Part shown: piece after piece, positions 45,248-48,998 of the stretch
How positions within the stretch are numbered: position 1 is the stretch's first letter
Layout: each line of letters starts with the position of its first letter
Source of the DNA: Hyphomonadaceae bacterium
GTDB lineage: Bacteria; Pseudomonadota; Alphaproteobacteria; Rhizobiales; Hyphomicrobiaceae
Direction of reading: 5' to 3'
Assembly: GCA_019747815.1 (NCBI GenBank)
Contig: JAIEQJ010000063.1
Location: 1-48,998, forward strand
DNA length: 48,998 nt
The notes under the pieces: generated by a model
What the model was told of the DNA's origin: nothing
Seen by the model: the letters and a program-made list of their open reading frames with translations, nothing else
Database searches by the model: none
Translations under genes and position numbers: made by a program

Positions 45248-45766
45248 TCACTCTCCGAGTATTGGTGCGGAGCCAGGCGTAGGAGACAGCCTTTCACGTC
45301 CAGTGAGTGGACTTGTCGAGTCTGTTTCGGTGACTGACACCGCCTTCGATATGGCGCGCAACTTTGCAATTGAAACCATGTGTTTGTTGTCGCGTGTCGA
45401 ATAGCGTGCAATCCCTCTCACGACCGCGAAGGGTCCGAAATAAACCTCTTCCCACTCACCATCTGGCTTAACATGTAAGACCAGCATCAAATCCGCACTT
45501 CCGCGAAAACCGATTTCTACCGAGGCATGATTCGTCTTCACTTGGACTGACCGGCCGTCTTTTGTCTTCGCGTCGTATCCGTTTGACCCAGGTGGCGCTT
45601 GAACGAGCTGATACTCGTGAGCAGCAATAAACTCCCCAAAGTCGCCTAGTAGGTTGCCAAGCCCAGCCCACCGGTACTGAGGGGCGATTGCACGGAGAGC
45701 CCTTTGCGAAGCAAAAAGGGAAGCAATGATACCCTTAACGGCTTCTGTTCTTGCCACTTGCTCCAT
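45248..45766 (-). CDS. Predicted PD-(D/E)XK nuclease (DUF6998-like), likely restriction subunit
   Basis: 172 residues. The core GDFGEFIAAHEYQL then GYDAKTKDGRSVQVKT supplies a PD-(D/E)XK-type set: Glu45, Asp65 and Gln75-Val-Lys77. This resembles the DUF6998 group found beside C5 methyltransferases. A good GGAGGG precedes the ATG at 45766, which lies inside the end of vsr (32-base overlap), so the two are coupled. Together with the methyltransferase and Vsr it would be the cleaving partner; sequence specificity is unknown. GC is lower than in core genes. Confidence 0.7.
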   Translation of the reverse strand: MEQVARTEAVKGIIASLFASQRALRAIAPQYRWAGLGNLLGDFGEFIAAHEYQLVQAPPGSNGYDAKTKDGRSVQVKTNHASVEIGFRGSADLMLVLHVKPDGEWEEVYFGPFAVVRGIARYSTRDNKHMVSIAKLRAISKAVSVTETDSTSPLTGRERLSPTPGSAPILGE

Positions 45767-46229
45767 TGACTTTCCCTCCAGATTTCACCGAACAAGAGGA
45801 AGCAAGCAACGTAGCGAGGCTCGCATCGAGCAGCCGTGCCAACCGCTTTCGTAGTCGGTCTCTATCTCTCGTTTCACACTCCCAAATGACATGGGTGATC
45901 CAGCCGGCTGTGCGAAGCAAGCGCCTATTGGCTTTGTCCCGCGTTTGGTTGCGTTGGAATTTGTCAACCCAGAAGCGGCGGTTGGTGTTGGGGGTGGAAG
46001 CCTTCGCGCAACGAGAGTGCCGGTGCCAAAAGCACCCGTGCACCAGGATGACCGTTCTGAGTTTAGGGAGCACTACATCTGGAGTGCCCGGCAAATCGCG
46101 TCTATGGAGTCTAAACCGAAAACCGAGCCCATGAATGAGACGGCGCACTTCTATTTCTGGTGAGGTGTTGCGAGAGCGTACTCGCGACATGAGTGCGGAT
46201 CTTTGATCACTTGTAAGGTGGTCCGCCAA
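45735..46229 (-). CDS. vsr: Very short patch repair endonuclease
   Basis: 164 residues. Nicks T:G mismatches left by deamination of 5-methylcytosine in the partner methylase's site. The active-site set is complete: Asp51 (PGTPDVVL), His64 (VHGCFWHRH) and His69, with zinc-type His/Cys around HSRC, then FWVDKFQRNQTRD and LLRTAGW. The C-terminal 20 residues (SCSVKSGGK..) are an extra tail encoded over the next gene's start. The start is TTG at 46229 with a strong GTGGAGG 6 bases upstream. It is 19 bases downstream of the methyltransferase stop. Confidence 0.93.
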   Translation of the reverse strand: MADHLTSDQRSALMSRVRSRNTSPEIEVRRLIHGLGFRFRLHRRDLPGTPDVVLPKLRTVILVHGCFWHRHSRCAKASTPNTNRRFWVDKFQRNQTRDKANRRLLRTAGWITHVIWECETRDRDRLRKRLARLLDASLATLLASSCSVKSGGKVNGASGKNRSR

Positions 46230-46248
46230 CGCAGGCCTCCACGCATGA

Positions 46249-47310
46249 CTATCGACGAGCCAGCTTGCCTCGGATCACACTTAGAAGTGCCTGAGCAATT
46301 ATTGGAGACACACTGTTACCGATCATGCGGAAGCTATGCCAGATTGTTCGGTGGAAAACAAAACGATCCGGAAACCCCTGCAAGCGTGCCGCCTCTCTAA
46401 CGGTGATCGTCCTAGGCAAACGGGGGTGTATGGGGCGAACAGATTGATACGACCCTCGGTCTGGCCCGGTGCCCGCCCTCAGGGTAGGGCACTGACTATC
46501 CCATGAAAGACGAGCATGCCTCCCCACCAGGTCCAGCCCTCCCGGCTTCACGGCAGAAAAGCGATCCGCGATGTCAGACGCATGACTGGTTGCTTTTTGG
46601 CTTGTGAAGCGAGTGCGCCGACCTCGCAGGCGCTTAGCGTACTTTGAGTACTTGTCGCTCTCCGAATGCCTCCAAATGTCGAAGCCCGCGTTGTCCACGT
46701 TGACGTAGGAAGCGTCCTCCAGGTCGGAAATGGCGTCTCTAACAGTGGTGGGGCGACGCTTCACTCCCACAAAGTCCTCCGCTGTCAACGCCTCCATTCG
46801 ATTCCGGTCGTAACCGATGACAAAAAGGCGCGACCGGCAAGTCGCTGCACCAAAATCCTTGGCGTCGAGCAACAATGGTTCGAGTACTGTGTATTTCTTC
46901 GGTAACAGCTTGAGGCCTTCTCTCAGTACCGAGATGTTGCGCTCAAAACCCAAACCCCGAACATTCTCCATGACGAAGAACTTCGGCGCGAGAGCCGCGG
47001 TGATGCGGAAAAATTCCTTTACAAGCAACCGCCTCGGATCATCAGGACAAGAGCGTCCCATCTCACTGAAGGCTTGGCATGGCGGGCCGCCAACTACTCC
47101 ATCAACTCCGCCAGGGGCAGACGATGAAATGACAGATGGATCCAGGTGCCCAAGATCCGCATGCAACAGCTTGGTCTCGGGAAAATTGCGACTGAAGGAA
47201 CTCGTCAGGGTCTTGTCTACATCAATAGCCACAACCGGCTTGAAGCCCGCGGCCTCTGCGCCTAACGTCAGCCCTCCGCACCCACAGAACAAGTCGACGG
47301 TGGTTGCCAT
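46249..47310 (-). CDS. dcm: DNA (cytosine-5-)-methyltransferase
   Basis: 353 residues from ATG 47310 (GTG at 47337 possible, adding nine residues). C5-MTase motifs: I VDLFCGCGGLTLG (5-17), IV GGPPCQAFS with catalytic Cys78, VI MENVRG (114-119), VIII CRSRLF, IX-X MIGNSVSPIIA. The variable region before motif IX decides the target site and cannot be read. First gene of a three-gene minus-strand unit with vsr and the nuclease; divergent from the GHKL ATPase. Modification function predicted; 'dcm' is used as a family label. Confidence 0.93.
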   Translation of the reverse strand: MATTVDLFCGCGGLTLGAEAAGFKPVVAIDVDKTLTSSFSRNFPETKLLHADLGHLDPSVISSSAPGGVDGVVGGPPCQAFSEMGRSCPDDPRRLLVKEFFRITAALAPKFFVMENVRGLGFERNISVLREGLKLLPKKYTVLEPLLLDAKDFGAATCRSRLFVIGYDRNRMEALTAEDFVGVKRRPTTVRDAISDLEDASYVNVDNAGFDIWRHSESDKYSKYAKRLRGRRTRFTSQKATSHASDIADRFSAVKPGGLDLVGRHARLSWDSQCPTLRAGTGPDRGSYQSVRPIHPRLPRTITVREAARLQGFPDRFVFHRTIWHSFRMIGNSVSPIIAQALLSVIRGKLARR

Positions 47311-47437
47311 AGCGTCTAGCTTGCCCAGCCTGCTCACATTGTCCGAATCACGTTTGACGACAGCATAGTATCAATTGGTCCCGTCGTCGATCGGCGCTCT
47401 TGGGATCGTCTACTAGCCCGCAACGGCGAGGTGTCCA

Positions 47438-48772
47438 TTGGCATCAAATTCTTCCGTCGGCCGGATCGACACAATGCCGACCAAGGCATTCTTTGTCGAC
47501 ATGCTCACCCGAGACATCGAACTGGAGCGATCGATACTTGACCTCGTGGACAACAGCATCGATGGGGCAAAGCGGCTGCGCCCCGGGACCCCCCTGAACT
47601 TCAAAGGGCTTTTCGTTAACATCAAGGTGTCTGCAAGCCAGTTCGAGATTTCTGATAATTGCGGAGGCTTTGAGATAGTGACGGCGCGCGACTACGCTTT
47701 CCGATTTGGTCGCCCCAAATCTGCCAAATCAACACCATTCTCACTCGGTCAGTTTGGCGTGGGCATGAAACGGGCTCTTTTCAAGTTTGGGCGACAGTTT
47801 GAGGTCTCTTCCGCCACCGCGTCCGAGGAATGGTCGGTCAATGTGGACGTGGACGAATGGGAGAAGAGCGAGGACTGGCACTTCGATTTTGCTACGGCCA
47901 ACACCGGTTTAAGCGTGCCGAAGGCCGAACGCGGCACACGGATCGTCGTAACGCGTATACGCGAAGAGGTTGCCTCGAAGTTCTCCAGCGAGCGATTTGA
48001 AACTGTTCTGCTGGACGCGCTGCGGACTCATCAAAGGCAGTTTATTGCGAGCGGCTTGGAGGTCGCGCTAAACGGACGGCATCTGACCGCAGTGGATTTG
48101 AATTTGATGGTCGGTGCGGACCTTGCGCCCGCCGTGGAAGAATTTTACGACGAGCCCCCCGGCAAGAAGAAGCTTTATACAAAGATCGTTTGCGGGGTGG
48201 GCGATTCCAAACCGGCAGAGGCTGGCTGGTATGTGGTTTGCAATGGTAGGGTAGTTCTCGCCGCTGACCGATCCGAAACTACCGGATGGGGCCGCGTTTC
48301 AGAGCAACCGGCTGAAATCCCCAAATACCATAACCAGTTCGCTTGCTTTAGGGGCGTCATATACTTCGATTGCGAGGATGCAGGCCGCCTACCTTGGAAT
48401 ACGACAAAGGACGGCATTTCGGCTGATTCACCCGTCTGGCGCACCGCGTTCGAAGCGATGGTTACGAATGCGCGAGCGGTGATCAATTTTCTAAATGAGT
48501 TGGACAGAGAAATAGACCAGCACGGCAAGGACGGTCCGCTGCAACGCGCCGTCTCGCAAGCTACCCGGACCGCTGTGGATACCCTCACTACCCAATCACC
48601 TCTAAAAACGCCCGACCCTACGAAGCGCCCTCCACCAAAGCGCACCCAGATCAGCTATTCCAAGCGCACGGACCAAATTGAACTTCTAATGGAAGTGCTA
48701 GAAGTGAATTCAGCAAAGGCCGTTGGAGAAAAGACGTTTGATATGATTTATCGCGACCAGAAGGGCAAATAA
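47438..48772 (+). CDS. MutL/MORC-like GHKL ATPase (HATPase_c_3)
   Basis: 444 residues from TTG at 47438, where GGCGAGG lies 6 bases upstream; an in-frame ATG at 47474 would start MPTKAFFV. GHKL motifs: N box LDLVDNSIDGA (34-44), G1 ISDNCGGF (71-78), G2 SLGQFGVGMKRALF. The N-box has Asp35 where MutL/Hsp90/MORC have the catalytic Glu. An S5-like second domain (GWYVVCNGRVVLAADR) follows, then a Lys/Pro/Thr linker and a C-terminal helical tail (KRTDQIELLMEVLEV). MORC-like GHKL ATPases have been described in bacterial restriction loci; here it faces a Dcm/Vsr/nuclease unit. Confidence 0.82.
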   Translation: MASNSSVGRIDTMPTKAFFVDMLTRDIELERSILDLVDNSIDGAKRLRPGTPLNFKGLFVNIKVSASQFEISDNCGGFEIVTARDYAFRFGRPKSAKSTPFSLGQFGVGMKRALFKFGRQFEVSSATASEEWSVNVDVDEWEKSEDWHFDFATANTGLSVPKAERGTRIVVTRIREEVASKFSSERFETVLLDALRTHQRQFIASGLEVALNGRHLTAVDLNLMVGADLAPAVEEFYDEPPGKKKLYTKIVCGVGDSKPAEAGWYVVCNGRVVLAADRSETTGWGRVSEQPAEIPKYHNQFACFRGVIYFDCEDAGRLPWNTTKDGISADSPVWRTAFEAMVTNARAVINFLNELDREIDQHGKDGPLQRAVSQATRTAVDTLTTQSPLKTPDPTKRPPPKRTQISYSKRTDQIELLMEVLEVNSAKAVGEKTFDMIYRDQKGK

Positions 48773-48774
48773 CT

Positions 48775-48957
48775 GTGCCGCCTAGCTACAGGTTGATTGA
48801 TTACTCAATAAGACCGGCCAAACACGCCGAACGTCGGATGCTTTGCGATGCCTTTCGGCGTCTGTCGAAATTCGCTGCCGTTGAAAGCTATCAATACGTC
48901 GGCTTCGGCTCCGTGTGGTTCGAGCTATGGCCGGAAGTTGGTGACGGCATGAATCGG
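48775..48957 (+). pseudogene. Truncated partner gene of the GHKL ATPase (broken after about 50 residues)
   Basis: 60-residue frame that begins with GTG 2 bases after the ATPase stop codon: residues 1-50 (PPSYRLIDYSIRPAKHAE through YVGFGSVWFE) look like the N-terminus of a conserved, much longer protein family found next to such ATPases, possibly a SAM-dependent methyltransferase-like protein. After FGSVWFE the sequence no longer resembles the family and stops at 48957. Reading: truncated by an insertion, recombination or frameshift near 48930, or continuing in another frame outside the window. A full-length check is not possible here. Confidence 0.45.
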
Positions 48958-48998
48958 TGAAGGCGGCATATCGTGGGGGTGCTTGACGCCTCCACTTC

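Noticed and set aside
47311-47437. C-protein (controller) gene or C-box between the methylase and ATPase genes
   Set aside because: The 127 bases hold no ORF and no convincing paired operator; promoter elements for both directions are only weak.
44783-48998. Second copy of the tRNA-Glu 3' end (attR) inside the window
   Set aside because: No repeat of the T-arm/acceptor sequence is seen; the far end of the element must lie outside.
1-48998. CRISPR array
   Set aside because: No regularly spaced 24-37-base repeats are visible, and no cas genes are present.

Overview
The window reads as high-GC chromosomal DNA of an alphaproteobacterium, most likely a Hyphomicrobiales (Rhizobiales) member. I infer this from the metX-metW operon, the uvrC-pgsA-moaD-moaE order, the methyltransferase/glyoxalase II/cupin block, the ygfZ-tag-HD-phosphatase-NrtR-like run, and the codon use. 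I cannot name a genus from sequence alone.

Layout. 1-6.1 kb: an edge-cut NYN-OST-HTH protein, a cupin and glyoxalase II, a methyltransferase, a secreted hydrolase, and metXW. 6.3-13.6 kb: a TetR regulator, CsaA, a MarR / OmpR-type regulator / histidine kinase operon divergent from a branched-chain aminotransferase, a tiny Cys-rich secreted protein, a luciferase-like monooxygenase and a GST. 13.6-20.4 kb: a D-2-hydroxyacid dehydrogenase, a PYROXD2-like oxidoreductase, an A-type Fe-S carrier, and the uvrC-pgsA-moaD-moaE operon. 20.6-27.6 kb: two tandem MHYT-PAS-GGDEF-EAL cyclic-di-GMP enzymes, the second inflated by extra PAS units. 27.6-36 kb: two secreted peptidoglycan hydrolases, a pteridine-reductase-like SDR with folB, a TorF-type porin with a clear terminator, a small membrane protein, a secreted RNase T2 and an M20 dipeptidase. 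36.3-44.5 kb: ppdK, then a five-gene minus-strand run (ygfZ, tag, HD hydrolase, tyrosine-phosphatase-like, NrtR-like regulator) divergent from a dihydroorotase-like amidohydrolase.

At 44708 there is a tRNA-Glu(TTC), and directly after it the character changes: lower GC, more TTG starts, and defence genes. The island holds two sets of helically phased direct repeats, an AlpA/excisionase-type HTH gene, a three-gene minus-strand restriction-modification unit (C5-cytosine methyltransferase, Vsr mismatch endonuclease, PD-(D/E)XK nuclease) and, divergently, a MutL/MORC-like GHKL ATPase followed by a partner gene that breaks off after about 50 residues just before the window end. This is the most interesting part: a tRNA-anchored mobile defence island linking a Dcm/Vsr/nuclease set to a MORC-type ATPase. 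The individual families are known, and MORC-like ATPases in restriction loci have been described. The particular composition and the broken partner gene deserve a closer look.
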